Shown here: piece by piece, positions 23,301-35,306 of the stretch
Numbering within the stretch: position 1 is the first letter of the stretch
How the letters are laid out: every line of letters begins with the position of its first letter
Source: Globisporangium splendens
Lineage: Eukaryota; Oomycota; Peronosporomycetes; Pythiales; Pythiaceae
Length of the DNA stretch: 64,000 nucleotides
Assembly (NCBI GenBank): GCA_006386115.1
Contig: VFIW01000120.1
Coordinates: 1-64,000, forward strand
Direction: 5' to 3'
Position numbers and translations under genes: made by a program
Notes under the pieces: generated by a model
What the model saw: the letters and a program-made list of their open reading frames with translations, nothing else
What the model was told of the DNA's origin: nothing
Databases searched by the model: none

Positions 23301-25760
23301 CCCTGGTGACAGGGAAAGCGCCTTCAAGAAGCACTTTTCGGCACGCAAAACATCTTGTGCCACGTCCTGATAGTATTTGCCCAGCCACGCAAAGATCTCG
23401 CCATCGGACGGCATCAACTTGGCAGCCTGCAGCAAATGGCCAAAGCAGAACTGCTTTCCTTGGCGGCAATTGCCATCGAGATGCCAATACACGATCGCCA
23501 GACGCTTGAACGCTTGCGCTTTTTCCGTCGGCTTGGAGACTGGGATCTGTGGTGCTGCACTCTCAAGAAGAGTCTTGCCTTCCTCCATGGACCCAAGCTT
23601 GAACTGCACCCACCCGCGAATCGACGAGAGCACTGCATTGTCCGCATCATCGACCGTTTTGCCGTCTTTCGAAAACGTATCAAGCGCCACCAAAGATTTC
23701 TCGTATTTAGTCTTTGTGAGCAGCAATTCCGACGCATGCACAGTAGCTTGGAATCCAATCGACGCATCGTCATTCCTGATTAACGCATGATACGCTTCCA
23801 GGGCTTTCTCAAACTCGCCCGAGTATTCTCGAGCAGTAGCCTCCATGAGTTGCACTTTAGGCTCCGAGTAGCTGCAAAGCACAAGAAAGAAGCATCAGTG
23901 AGCAACTACTTTCTCACAAAGTTTGATAAAAAAAAGAAAGGCAATCAAGTACTTCGACTTACACAGACGGATGTGGACCGGAGCTGCCAAGGAGCTGCTC
24001 TTTCTCCTTGAGCAGATACTTTGCTCTGTTGAGCCGACTCAAACAGCCTTCGACGTCACGCGTGGAAAGCGCGATGGATGCAAGCTCCACTTGCGCTCGA
24101 ACACAGAGAGAACTCTCATGGAACGAAGACGACGAGCAGTATGCCAGGGCTTCAACGATAGCATCTCGCGCCTACAAACAAGAGCCACCATCAACATCTC
24201 GTAGCATATAACAGATCCTTTGCCATTGCGAGCATCGTTGCGTCAAACCTGTGTCGTTTCGTTCGCTTCCAACAACTCCAGTGCCTTAAAAAGCTGGCTC
24301 ATGACGCTCTTTGGGTGCTTGGAATGCAGATCCACCGCGATTTCGTGAGCCTTTTCCAAAGTGATTGCTGCAAAGCACACGACGCAAGACGCACATTGAA
24401 GTTAACAAGCCACTACTATCTAAGCAGCAAAAAAACACAGCAAGACGTACGACTGTCGGCATCCTCGGAGCGCAATAGCAAGTATTCTGCAGGGATCTTC
24501 GCCGTCGGGAACCATTTGATGACACCGAGTGTCTGCGCGTCCAACTGCTGCAGCAGCACACGCTTCGCTTTCGTACTCGTCGCTTTCACGGCTTTGAGCG
24601 CATCGAGGGACGCGCGCACGAAAAACGCGATCGCAGCATCCATCTTCAGCGCCAACTCGGTCGCCTCAGGTGCACTTTGCGTCCAATTGTAGCGCTCACC
24701 AGCCGCGAAAAACTGGTTCGAGATCTCAGTAATGGACAACGCGGACGTACAGTCCGAGAGGCTGAAGTTTGGTCGCTGTAGCATTCACAGAAGCACCAGA
24801 TTAGCAGGAGAGCCACATGTCGAAGCAGAAGCGACAAAGTTGGCTGGTACCTGGAGAAGATCGACGAGATCCAGCCAGATGACGATCGTCGTGGGGAGCT
24901 CCTCGTTCGGAGTCATACTTAAACAAATCTCTTCATTCCCATCACCAACGAGTGAGTACCATGCATCGAACGCCTGCATCATGGCCACCACCACAGAAAG
25001 AGAGTATATAAGTTAGAGCACGCTCATTACAATTTGAAAACGCAATGGCCGAATGGGCACCTTTGGAAACAGCTTGAGCTCCATTGCCGTCGAAGCGACC
25101 TCGGCGATCCATTTTTGACACGCCTTCACTTTCTTATTCCTATATAATCGCAGGCATATTGTTTAACTCTTTGCCCTACAGATAATTGACCAACACAGGG
25201 CATTTATGCAAGTGAACTTACTTTTGAAAGATCGTCACGAGCTTTTCCAGTGGCTCGAGCTTCTTTTGCGGCTGCTTCCATGCGTCAAAGAGATCCACGA
25301 GGTTCTAGAGAAGAATGCCAGCAGCACTCCACACGCTCAGCGCAAACCCACAAGAACAGCGGACACAGCGGCGAGACAAACAAACCGCTCGCTTCCTCAC
25401 CTTCCACGCGGCCGGCAAGTCCGGCTTGAGGCTTGCAGCACGACGATACGCTTCCTCACACTCCTCATACTAAGGCCGCAACCCCACAGAACCACACACA
25501 CACACACACACACACACAAAGGTGAGCCTCAATATCACATCAATAAGGCTTCTTGACATGGGGGTAAGCGAGAGGAAGGCGAGCGCCACACGCACCTGCT
25601 GGAGCTGGAAGTTGGCCATGCCGACGCACATGAAGGCCTGGAAGTTGTTGGGGTCGAACTGCGTGACGCGGCGGCTGGCGTCCAGTGCGTCCTGGAACTT
25701 CTCCGCCTTGAGGAACGCGCCTGCGTCCTCCAGCATCTGCCGCAGCATACTCGCCGACAT
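20388..25760 (-). CDS. SKI3: SKI3/TTC37 superkiller complex TPR scaffold
   Basis: Nine exons on the minus strand: 25596-25760, 25401-25469, 25222-25304, 25061-25139, 24851-24973, 24451-24775, 24249-24367, 23963-24171 and 20388-23871. All introns are GT-AG and in phase, giving 1,551 aa. The protein consists of TPR repeats from the N terminus (FLKAEKFQDALDASRRV, NNFQAFMCVGMANFQLQQ) through the large last exon (GEIFAWLGKYYQDV, AQYWVTLGHVYRHFGK, YGLAWNGLGVVHDH, AGAWNALGVLQRRLG). SKI3 scaffolds the cytosolic SKI complex with the Ski2 helicase and Ski8, feeding mRNA to the exosome for 3'-5' decay. The order of N-terminal arm, long TPR array and short C-terminal repeats fits this family. A (CA)n tract lies in intron 1. 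Confidence 0.88.
25493..25518. repeat. (CA)n microsatellite
   Basis: An uninterrupted CA dinucleotide run of about 26 bp lies within the first intron of the SKI3 gene. Confidence 0.9.
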
Positions 25761-26073
25761 GGTCGCTGTCTGGCTGGGGCAAATGACAAAATGCTGGATC
25801 GGGAGCCGAAACGGGGATAGATCGCCATCTGATTGGCTAAAATGTTGACATGTCAAAAGGTGATTTGCTGAAAATGAAAATGGGGGCTCTATAGCCAAAG
25901 ACACCACACATGTGGCAAATTGATCCTAATACGGGTAGTGCAATGGAAACTTGGATGGGTTCACTTTGGGATTGTGTTCGTTCTTTAAGGCATCTCACTT
26001 TTCTTTCTCTTGTAGGGCAAGCGCGAGAGGCGTCATGCCGTTGTTTAGGCGCCCTCTTGTATGCTTTCTCTCT
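25761..26073. other. Intergenic region, no gene seen
   Basis: This 313-bp gap separates the SKI3 start from the 3' end of the tandem-protease gene. It should hold the SKI3 promoter and the protease terminator. No further feature is visible. Confidence 0.4.
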
Positions 26074-29000
26074 TTAAATGCTTCTACGATGCCATTCGCC
26101 ATTTTCATGCACGAGTTCGTTCGTGGGCCAGTACTTGGGCTCGAGCTTGAGCGTACTGAGCCGGTCCTTGCCACTGAGATCAGTGTATTTGATGCGCACC
26201 GAGTCGCTCGCGGATTTCGCCTTGACGACCTCCAAAAAGTCGTCGATGCTCGTGATCTTGACGCCGTCGATCTCCTGGATGCGGCTCGTTGGCGGAGGAC
26301 CGTACCGCGCCGCTGGCGAGCCCGAGTACCGGCACGATACATAGATGCCGTCCTCCAACGAGATGCTACGCTGCGCCGACACAGACAATGGTGGCGCCTG
26401 GAGCAGCAATCCCTGCCAGAACACGATGCGGTTGATCTCCGTGCGCTCCATGAACAGCGTCTTCACGTCCACTTTCATCTCCTGGCCGTCGCGAACGATC
26501 GTGAGCTGCACTTCGGGCTTCTGCGTACACTTCTCAACTTCGCGGAACGACGTGACGATCTTGCCGTCCACAGCGACGAGGATGTCGCCATTCTTGAGCA
26601 CTTTCGCGGCATCGGTGCCTCCCCATCGGCGCGAGACGCTCAGAATCGTGCGACGATCTGGCGCGTCCTTCTCGAGGCTCTCCGCGAGAGATTGCTCCAA
26701 GCCAAGTTCGCGGCCCTTTGCGAGACTGATGTGCTCAAAGTCGACACCGAGATCCCATAGCTCGGGTGACTTGCCTTCCATCAGCGGCGCCGCGCTCTCC
26801 ATGATGATGTCAATGGGAATGCCGCGGTTGAATTGACTTTCCACTTTCTGTCCGCCACGCTGCTGCTGGAACGAGAACGACGCCCAGAACGCTTCGACCT
26901 CGCCGTCGGGACTGCACACGACGCCACCTTCCGTGCCAACGATGTCCTGCAATGCGACCATCTCAAGGTTGTGCTCCTGGTATCGAGGCGGGTTGGGCAT
27001 CGGCAACCCGATCCACTTGATCCCCGAGACAATGGTCTCACGAGACACGAGGTCCGAATGGCCGCTTCGCCCGACGCTGCTCATCAGACCAACGAGCCAC
27101 ACGGGCTCTGAAGGCTTCAACTTGGTCTGAGAGATCTTGCAGCTCTCAATCGGCGTTGACCCGATGAGCTTTGGATCGTACTGCACGATCGCGAAGTTGT
27201 GCACCGGGTGCACAAACACAACCTGAGCTGGGACCATGATCGTGCTCGCGAATGTCACCATGGCGTCGCCCAAGTTGTCGGTGACCGTGTTCCGGTCGAC
27301 GACGACCAATCCCTTGGTCGCATCGATCACGAGCCCCGTCCCGCGGTAGTTGGACGTCGACAAACTGTTGACGCTGAATGGCCGATCAAAGTCCACGGTC
27401 ACGAGCGACCGCGCGAGTTTCGCCTCCACCTTGTTCTTCCCAGGAAGCGTCGTCGTCGAACCGATCGCTTTGCTGCCGTTCTTCTTCACCTTTGAGTCCG
27501 ATTCGCTCTCAGTGCTCACTGCTTTCGCGTCCAGGTTTTCGCAATGCCACGTTCCGAGCGCGTCGTCGCGCGTGTACTCGCAGAACGGGAACCATCGACG
27601 ATCGATGTGGACAACCTCCATCTTCTCTGACTTGTCGGTCAGATTCGAGAACTTGACGACCACACGCTCACCATCAGGGCACGTGATGAAGAAGTTCTTG
27701 AGCGAGTCGAAATCCGGCGTCTTGACGCCATTCACCGAGTGGATGATCGCGCCGCGGCCGATCCGGGATCGCTGCAAAAAGTAGCCTGGATCGGCAACGT
27801 ACGGCGCGCCTGGGCTCATTGCATGATTTCTTGCTTGCTGGTACGACAACGGGTTGATCACTGCGCCACCGATTTCCATGAACCTGGATGGCGTGATCGC
27901 GTGGAGATCCTGCACATCGATAGCGAACGAAAGCAGCTCACCCGAGCGCTCAATCTGAACGTTGATGGATTTCCCCACGTGCTCGTCAATGATCGCATCC
28001 AGCGGCACAAAACGGGTGATCAGCTCGTCATTCACGCGCACGAGCACGTCGCCAGGGAGAAGCTTCTTGTTAGACGGACCGTTTGGAATGGTCTCCGATA
28101 CTGTGAGCATCCCGGTCTCCAGTGGATACGTCGAGCGCACGAGCGCCTCCGTGTCGGGATTCACGCCAAGTCGTCGCACTTCATCAAATGGCTACAATGG
28201 CCATAACACATAAGCACACATACCAACTCGTTAGATATCAGCGTACCAGGTTCAACCATAGTACCAAAGGCTCACCTTGTACTGGAACACCGCTTGAATC
28301 GTGCCGCGTTGCACTTCGCGACCCTGTTGGATCAACTCGAGCGCTCGCTTCACACGGTCCAATGGCAGGTAGAACGAGGCCGACGTGCCAATCTTGCCGC
28401 CGGCATTCAGCGCAATGGCCTCGCCTTCGTGGTTCAGCACAGGGGAGCCGGAGGATCCGCCCGTCGTTCCCGATGACGCCTGGAAGTAGAACGTGTTGAA
28501 GTCATTGTAGTTATTGTAGCCGTACATGGGAGCATCGCGGTCGAGCCGCGCCAGCGTGCCGCTCGCGATCGCCAGTTTTTCCGCCGCGTCATTCCCGACC
28601 ACGCGGATGTCGGTGCCGACGCACGCCTTCTCTGGACGAAGCGACAACGACGGGACGGAGATGTGCTTCACGTCCTGTCGTGTGTGTGGATAGGCGGACG
28701 TCAGAAAATTGTAATTACACTGTCGACACTCAGGGAACTATGTAAACACGCGACGCCGAAACTTACTGCTGGGTTGTACTGGAAGAAGCCAAAGTCGTGC
28801 ACGGGGTCCCTGTAAATGGGGATAATGCGGACTTCCTCGTTGTTCTGGAACACGGCTTCGGCATCCTGTTTCATAGCAGCACTAACACGTTACAACAACT
28901 TCCAAATCGCTTGCAATAAATGCGCGCAAATCTTACGATTGGACCCGGACCGACAACGTGTCGATTCGTCAAGATGATGCCCTTCTCGGCGTCCACGACG

Positions 29001-29725
29001 AAGCCCGTAGCGGAACCATTGCCTGGCGATTCGGTATCAAAGAACTAAACAATGCGCTTCACAGTCAGTCACAAACGTCCGTGAATATTACCAGTATCGC
29101 ACAGTGCACCTAAACAAACCTTGGGTGAGTTAAGCTTTAGCGACACAATCGCAGGCACGACGCGCTCGAGCGTGCTCTTCCAGTCGCCAGTGTTGTGCTT
29201 GGCCTCGGCCGCGATCAACTCGGCTGCCAATCGTGCGCTGAGTTGTTTTTCTGCATGGACATATGATCATTAGCGCAAAGTCCTATACAGAGACGTCATA
29301 GCATCGCTATACCTTGCTCAATCTCCCACTGCTTGAGCTGCTTCTCCTGTTCATCGCGCTGTTCCGTGTGCACAACCAGGTAGTACGCGATCCCAGCCAC
29401 CGTCACCACACCAAACACACCGGCAATCTGCTGCGCTAAACACTCAAACCACAGCCACATTTTCACAATAAGTAAGCGTGAGCCAAAGAGATCACCGGGA
29501 GCTTCGCGCAAAAAGCCTCACGAGCGTACGTGTTGGCGTCGTCTCCACAGTCCGCGACGTCGCAACCCCTCGCGTCTGCAGTAGCGGATTACGAGCGCGT
29601 GACGTCGTCTGTCGCTGCATGGCGAGCCGCAGGGCGTTCGCGCTGCTCCCTCGCGCCGCTGCCTTCGTCGCCGACGTCGCCGCCGCGATGCCGCGCGCAC
29701 TCTGGCGCCACGAAGCCTTCCACAT
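26074..29725 (-). CDS. DEG7/Nma111-type tandem HtrA-PDZ serine protease
   Basis: Seven exons: 29530-29725, 29313-29435, 29120-29250, 28937-29044, 28767-28865, 28276-28674 and 26074-28191. All introns are GT-AG and in phase, giving 1,057 aa. The first trypsin-like half has an intact triad: His179 ([10 protein letters not shown]), Asp210 (DPVHDFGFF) and Ser294 ([11 protein letters not shown]). PDZ domains follow ([28 protein letters not shown]). A second protease-like half is degenerate: the His position reads VVVDRNTV and the Ser position GTEGGVVCS. Another PDZ follows it ([12 protein letters not shown]). The N terminus is Arg/Ala-rich with almost no acids ([18 protein letters not shown]), followed by a hydrophobic helix ([19 protein letters not shown]). 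This suggests mitochondrial inner-membrane anchoring. An alternative start at 29460 gives a shorter form without the presequence. Confidence 0.88.
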
Positions 29726-30026
29726 GAGCAGCTCTCTTCGGTGGCAGATCCCCTTGTTGCTGCTTTCTGGAAAGCCCCAGGTTTGTTGTCGCACACAGCC
29801 CAATTGACCATCATTCTCTTTGTGTTTTCCCGAATTTCAGTCAATGGGAGTCTCGGGAACGTCATCAGTTGAAGCTGAACCAATCGTCGAAAACGTCAAT
29901 AATGCACAACCACGACCTGTCAACAATTGCTTCAAAGAATCAGACTCAGGAAAGCGTAAAAAATACCAATATGGTCAAAAATGGAGAAACTGAATGAATG
30001 TTGTTGGCCAGTTTGCGTCATAAATA
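29726..30026. promoter_or_regulatory. Bidirectional promoter region
   Basis: This 301-bp gap separates the divergent protease and STPR-repeat genes. It is AT-rich towards 29900-30000. No specific element is asserted. Confidence 0.4.
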
Positions 30027-31178
30027 ATGGCGGAAATGGCAGTCATGCAGACGCCCGAGACGCCCGAGAGCATCCGCGCGCAGTACGCGAGTCCGCGCGG
30101 CGAGAGCGCCGACGAGCGCCGCAAGCGCCTGACAAACCGCCGCGCCGCCAAGTACCGCTACTTCAAGAGCCTCGACGTCCTGCAGGGCTTGCGCCGCGAG
30201 AAGAACAACACGCGCCAGCGCGACCGCCGGCGCCAACTGGACGACGCCGCCAAGTGCCGCCTGCGCGAGCAGAACCGCGTCCGCCAGCAAATGCGAAGGC
30301 AGACGCTCAGCGACGCTGCCAGAGAGGAGATCCGCGAAAAGCATCGCATGCGCCAGCAGATGCGACGACAGCGACTCGATGACCAAGCGCGAGACGCGCT
30401 GCGCGAGAAAGAGCGGCTCCGTGTGCGCATGCGACGTGCGCGCAAGGTGAACGCCAATCATGCCCACCAGCCTGAAGAAGCGCAAACAACTGCACCCAGG
30501 CCGCATCCGCTTCCATCGTCGCCGTTACGTCAGGTGCGAGCGGTGCGCAGTGCGTCGAACCTATTGGCAGGACACCATCAACTACTTAACTCGATCCAGC
30601 TGCCACCAGTGATGCCGAGCACGGCTATGCGATCAGAGACGGAGCTCCCGAACCTGCAACCGCATTTACGGCAGATCCAGCAGCAGCAACAACAGCATGC
30701 ACCATCATTCAGCGGGTTTCAGCTTCCGTTGCCATCGGCGTCATCCTTCCAGTCGGCGACGTCTTCTAATGGGTTTCCTGATCGCATCCCGCAGCTCCCG
30801 CATCTGCAAATGGCGTTACCTCAGGCGTCGTCTTTGCTGAATCCTCCACCACCTCCGCTGCTGTTTCACTCGGGACACTTGGGATCAACATCGTCGTCAA
30901 CGAGCTTAACCTCGGGACTGCCAGGACCACCTTCAGCCGCTGGACTCGTGCCCATGTCGTCGACAACGCTCACGGCTGTTCCGTTACCGCCTGCACAGCA
31001 ACTGCTGCCATCTCTGGCGCTGCCACCTCCAGTGCGAGCACTTCCGCCGCTACCTGATTTCCTGAATAGCCGCGAGGCGTTTGATCCGAGTACGACCACA
31101 ACCAGTGCTTTCTTCCCATCAATCGGAGAGTTATCGAATGATTACCAAGACGGAGATACCACAATTTTCAGAGGATAA
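30027..31178 (+). CDS. STPR-repeat (23-residue repeat) protein, putative DNA-binding
   Basis: Intronless, 383 aa. Residues 48-139 contain four consecutive 23-residue units. The last three begin with LDD/LSD and read roughly L-(S/D)-D-x-A-R-x-x-(I/L)-R-E-x-x-R-(M/V)-R-x-Q/R-M-R-R-x; the first is more degenerate. This matches the STPR (score-and-three-residue repeat) pattern of the silkworm fibroin regulator FMBP-1, where such repeats form helices that bind DNA. An upstream segment (RRKRLTNRRAAKYRYFKSL) is also strongly basic. The C-terminal 240 residues are Pro/Ser/Gln-rich and disordered, resembling an activation region. A transcription-factor role is inferred from the family. Confidence 0.65.
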   Translation: MAEMAVMQTPETPESIRAQYASPRGESADERRKRLTNRRAAKYRYFKSLDVLQGLRREKNNTRQRDRRRQLDDAAKCRLREQNRVRQQMRRQTLSDAAREEIREKHRMRQQMRRQRLDDQARDALREKERLRVRMRRARKVNANHAHQPEEAQTTAPRPHPLPSSPLRQVRAVRSASNLLAGHHQLLNSIQLPPVMPSTAMRSETELPNLQPHLRQIQQQQQQHAPSFSGFQLPLPSASSFQSATSSNGFPDRIPQLPHLQMALPQASSLLNPPPPPLLFHSGHLGSTSSSTSLTSGLPGPPSAAGLVPMSSTTLTAVPLPPAQQLLPSLALPPPVRALPPLPDFLNSREAFDPSTTTTSAFFPSIGELSNDYQDGDTTIFRG

Positions 31179-31241
31179 GGAGCATGTGAAAGGGAAGTAT
31201 GTGTGATTGCAATGAAGAAAGCTGAGGCTGTGAACGCTGCT

Positions 31242-34200
31242 CTACCGCAAGATGCTGTCGAGCTTATTGACGCTGCCTTTGTTCAGCACGCGATGCGGGG
31301 TGTCCACTCGCCAGAGCGCTTTGTACGCGTCTGGGGCGTACGTTTTCCGGTTGTCCAGCAGAAATACCTCTAGCTGCGTTTCCGAGAGGTTCAGCAACTG
31401 GTAGTAGCGCTTCGCGTGCTCAAACTGGTACCCCGTGCGACCGATGCTCGGATAGGAGTACAAGATGCCCGTCAAGCCCTGGTGCAAGGCGCCGATGTTG
31501 AGCAGCATCTGCTGCACGCCGCCTTTCGTGAACCTGCAGCCATTCATTTGCTTCAAGTTGCAGATCAGGATGTTGGCCAAGAGCGCATCGATACCTTCGA
31601 ACACCAGCGCCATCTTGTCACTTGATAAATACGGCTGCAGTGCGTTCTCGATGGACGACAGGTTGATATTGAGAGAGAGCACGCTGTCCTGCGCCATGGC
31701 GACTTGCTCCTCGGCCAAGTCGTATCGCTGCGAGATCAGTTGCGTGAGATAATAGAAGCAATGCAGTCGGATCTCTCGGCGCAAGAAGAAGAGACACTCG
31801 TCTGCTAGAGCGCTACAGCGCCAGCTTGTGGTTTGCAAAGCGATCAGCGGTGGTGTGCTTACGACAGGAGTGTGTCCGAACGAAGAACCGCGCTTTGTGT
31901 CCGATGATGTTGAGCGGCTGCCTTTTGTTCCAATCGTTTGCAAGTACTGCGCGATGAAATCGCAGCCACTGTTGACGTACGCGAGCATCCCGATGCGCGA
32001 ACTGTCCATGAGCAGCCCTTTCGTGCCCTTCGTCCACGAATCTGGATCGTAGAACTCGCTTTCCAGCTCAAGCTCTTTCTCCATGATCACATCCGCTGGC
32101 GATTTTTTCTCATCGGTGGATGGAGAAGCCGACGAAGATGTGGCCGTGCCTTGCGACGTTGGCTTCACTTTGGACTGCTGGTACGGGATCGGACCGGCTT
32201 TCTTCGCTCGTTGGTAGCCTTCGTATCGATGAAAAAGCGCGATGAGATCCGAGAACGAGACGCTCTGGATAACTTGGCGGTGGTTGATCGTCGGTTCCCG
32301 AATGTCGCGCACAATCGCAGTGCAGTCTTCCAGCCACTTGAGTGCAGTCGCATCCAGCACGCCCATGAGCTCGAGAACGTGGTCGGGCATCCTTTCCATC
32401 ATCTCACATGTCTCCTCGGTGATGTAGAGAAGACTGTCGATGCTTGGAGGCTGGTAGGACGTATCAGACGGGAGTGGAAGCCGGCAAGTCGTGACCAGGT
32501 TTCGGTACTTCAAGGCGAGAAATTGCTACATGGAAAACAAGAAAACAAGGTATTTTGCGGCTCGAGAAGGTTTTAATGCAGAGCAACGAGCTGTACCTGG
32601 GCTTTCGTTGTGACTTTTGGGATCCATTTCTGGCCGATGAACTGGTTCAAGAACGAGTTGAATCCAGAACCTGAGCTCGTGCTGTTGACGCGAAAGAACT
32701 GCTGCAGATCTTTTGAGATCAGCTGCAAATCGTCGCGCACGACTGGTAAATGGAAGACGCTCGGCTCGCAGACTCGAGTATGCGATTCTTCAATAACATT
32801 GCCGGCCGCATCGTGAGGGAGAGTCAAACGTGCTGGGTTGCCGTCTTTCGGTGGTTTGTTTCGACTCAGTTTGAATAGTTCTTCAGGAGCAGACGCCACT
32901 TTCGTGTCTTTCACCATCACAGAAGACTCTGTAGCCGCTGACTCTTCCAAGTATTCTCCTAAAACCCGCTCGAGCAAGCTTGAGATTTTCGAGATCACTT
33001 CCTGCATGCCGTAGTTCCAGCTTTCGCCCTTGGAGTTGAAGTACACGGAGACCAAGAAATGCCGCTGCGCGATCCGTCGAAGCACATGGAACAACAAACG
33101 CAGGAACGTCTGGAAATTGGCCGAGTGGTCGTGCTTGCCGAACTTCTTCTCCGTGAACTTGTTGTCGAACGACGTGTAGCTGCTCGAGTTGAATATCCCG
33201 CGGCAGATCAGTGAAATCTCGATCAGGACTTCGTTGAGTTCGTTCTCTAGAGATGTTTTCAGTGTGCTGATGACCTCAACTTCGCGGTGAAGCCTGGTGC
33301 ATTAAAACGAAAACGTTAGCGTGCTGGCGAGATTTCTGGTGATATGGGAAGCAGTGTATCGACGAATAGAAGCATGGGAACGTGCTTTTTCACAGCGTTG
33401 ATCGCGGCTTCCAATGGATTCGAGGCTGCAAGAGCGTTATGCGATGCGGTTGCCGCGTTCGCGAACGTGTGGCTCCCGCAGTCGTTGTCGAGTTGATTCG
33501 ACTGGAACATGTGCTTGTCGAACTCATTGTCGAGGAACGAGTCGTTGCTCAACTCATTCTCGATCGATGCCAGCGAGTATTGGTTCGCTTTCGAGAAATG
33601 CGCAAACGCTCCCTACGGGCAAAGTGGTGTAAGTTGAGCTATTCGCCACGGTCAATAGAGGTATAGATTGACACCTTGGAGTAGATGATGTAGTGGAGCT
33701 CGTGCACGAGGTGGTCTTCGATGGTCTGCTTGCACTCCATGAGCGCGTTCCGCACGCCCGTGATCGCGTGGAACGCGACGAGTTTGTCGCTGAACACCAG
33801 GTCCAACGAATTCGTGAACATGTCGACAGCTCCCATGCAGTTGCGCTCACTCATCATCGCTTCGATCTTCGCAGGTGCGGCTTCAATGTACTGGATCTCA
33901 TTGATGATGTCGATGACCTAGATGCACACGTAAAAAATAGAGCTATGGCAACTGCCATGCATCAAGCGTTGAGAAACTCTTTTGGACCCATTGCGTACCT
34001 TCTTGGCCTCGTATTTCTGGAGCAGCAGCTCGCGCAGGTTCTTGGTCTTGGAGCTCAGAATGTTCTTCCCATCCGTGGACCGCGTGCTCACCTCTCGGAT
34101 CTTTTCCCGCGTCTCTGTGTGGGCATCGCCATATCGCCTGTCATTCAGTCTACAGCGGGAACCAATGATCGAGATTACTACTGCAAAAACCAACCTTCCA

Positions 34201-34423
34201 GCTGGTTCGAGATGCTCGTGAACCGCGCGAGACTGGTGTTGAAGTTGGCGTAGTTCTCGTCGATGACGTCCGCGATCTCCTTGTCGGCGATCTCGCGGAA
34301 CTTGGTGACGCGCGCCAGCTGCTCGTGGCGGAGGTCGTCGGTCGATGCGCCCACGACGTAGCGCAGCATGTACCGCGCGACGCTGAACTTCTTGTCGAAG
34401 AACACGGGGTCGATGCCGTTCAT
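31242..34423 (-). CDS. SEC8: Exocyst complex subunit SEC8/EXOC4
   Basis: Exons on the minus strand: 34195-34423, 33999-34114, 33675-33917, 33612 down to an uncertain donor, 32597-33293 and 31242-32525. The N terminus has the Sec8 pattern: a helical segment (ENYANFNTSLARFTSISNQL), then KTKNLRELLLQKYEAKKVID, then IEAMMSERNCMGAVDMFTNS. The C-terminal part has IRLHCFYYLTQLISQRYDLA, SSIENALQPYLSSDKMALVF and ALLANILICNLKQMN, as in EXOC4. SEC8 is a rod subunit of the octameric exocyst, which tethers secretory vesicles to the plasma membrane. The donor of exon 4 is unresolved: the downstream acceptor needs phase 2, while the obvious donors near 33340-33400 are phase 0. One phase-compatible donor lies near 33470. 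Confidence 0.85.
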
Positions 34424-34538
34424 GTTGACGTCTGATTGGGATCTTAGGCATATTGCGGAAAGGTCACCAAGAAACCCTCTCTAATCTGATCACGAAACGA
34501 CGCAGTCTCAAGTTGGCTCTTGCCAGGAAGCGAGACGG

Positions 34539-35276
34539 ATGAGCGTGATCCGCATTGAAGACCTCTTCACAGGCAGAATACGGAGAGCGGCAGGCTGTAG
34601 AGAGAAGAGACTTACTGGGATGACAGGCTGCTAACACTGGATCGTGTGAACGTGACAGGCGCGGCGTCGGCGGGGAATGTGCGGATGCTGGAGGAGCTGC
34701 TCGCGAAAGGCGCGCGCATCAACGATACCGATGTACGTGACACGTGTGGGTCGCTATCAAGCACGCTGTAGTCATGCTTTGTGAGTGTATTGTACTGTTG
34801 TTGCCCAGAATGAAGGGTACAGTGCGCTGATGATGGCGACGAAGCGAGACCACTACGAGTGCGTCGAGTTCCTGCTCGCTTGCGGCACGAACGTGGACCA
34901 GCGCGACGTACGTGGCATGTCTGCTTCTGCTCTGCACCTTTCTTAGACCAAGCGCAGTCTGTGGCTGACCAGCCTACTCAACCCTTTGACGTTTGACAGT
35001 CGGACGGCTTCAGTGCGCTGCATGAGGCTGCGTTCCGCGGCCACGATGACATCGCGAGGCTGCTGCTGCGTTGGGGCTCCAGCAAGGAGTTCATCACTTC
35101 GGTACGTTGCACTGAGCGCTGCCCTCAATGGCATTGACTAGCTACCCACTCCGCATTGCTGTAACATCCCCATATAGGAAGGCACGACGGCGCTGCAGCT
35201 TGCCGTGCGCCATGGCAACGGCGTCATCGCGTACATGCTCTGCGACGGCCATAGTGTCGAAAGGGGCTTCTATTAG
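34539..35276 (+). CDS. Small ankyrin-repeat protein
   Basis: Four ankyrin units are each carried on their own exon: up to 34732, 34809-34907, 35000-35101 and 35178-35276. Introns are 70-92 bp with GTACGT donors, all in phase 0. Motifs are GNVRMLEELLAKGARIND, GYSALMMATKRDHYECVEFL, GFSALHEAAFRGHDDIARLL and GTTALQLAVRHGNGVIAYML. The 5' end is uncertain. The first ankyrin frame is open only from 34601. ATG 34539 can be joined by a 57-bp intron (34545-34600), giving a start of about MSREETYWDDRLL. The protein would be about 155 aa, with only protein-binding repeats and no other domain. Its partner is unknown. Confidence 0.65.
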
Positions 35277-35306
35277 AAGGAGGGGATACTAATAAAATTT
35301 GGCGCC

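Noticed and set aside
29478..29807. 109-codon plus-strand frame near the protease 5' end
   Set aside because: Opposite strand of the better-supported presequence exon (29530-29725), which has a matching donor and phase.
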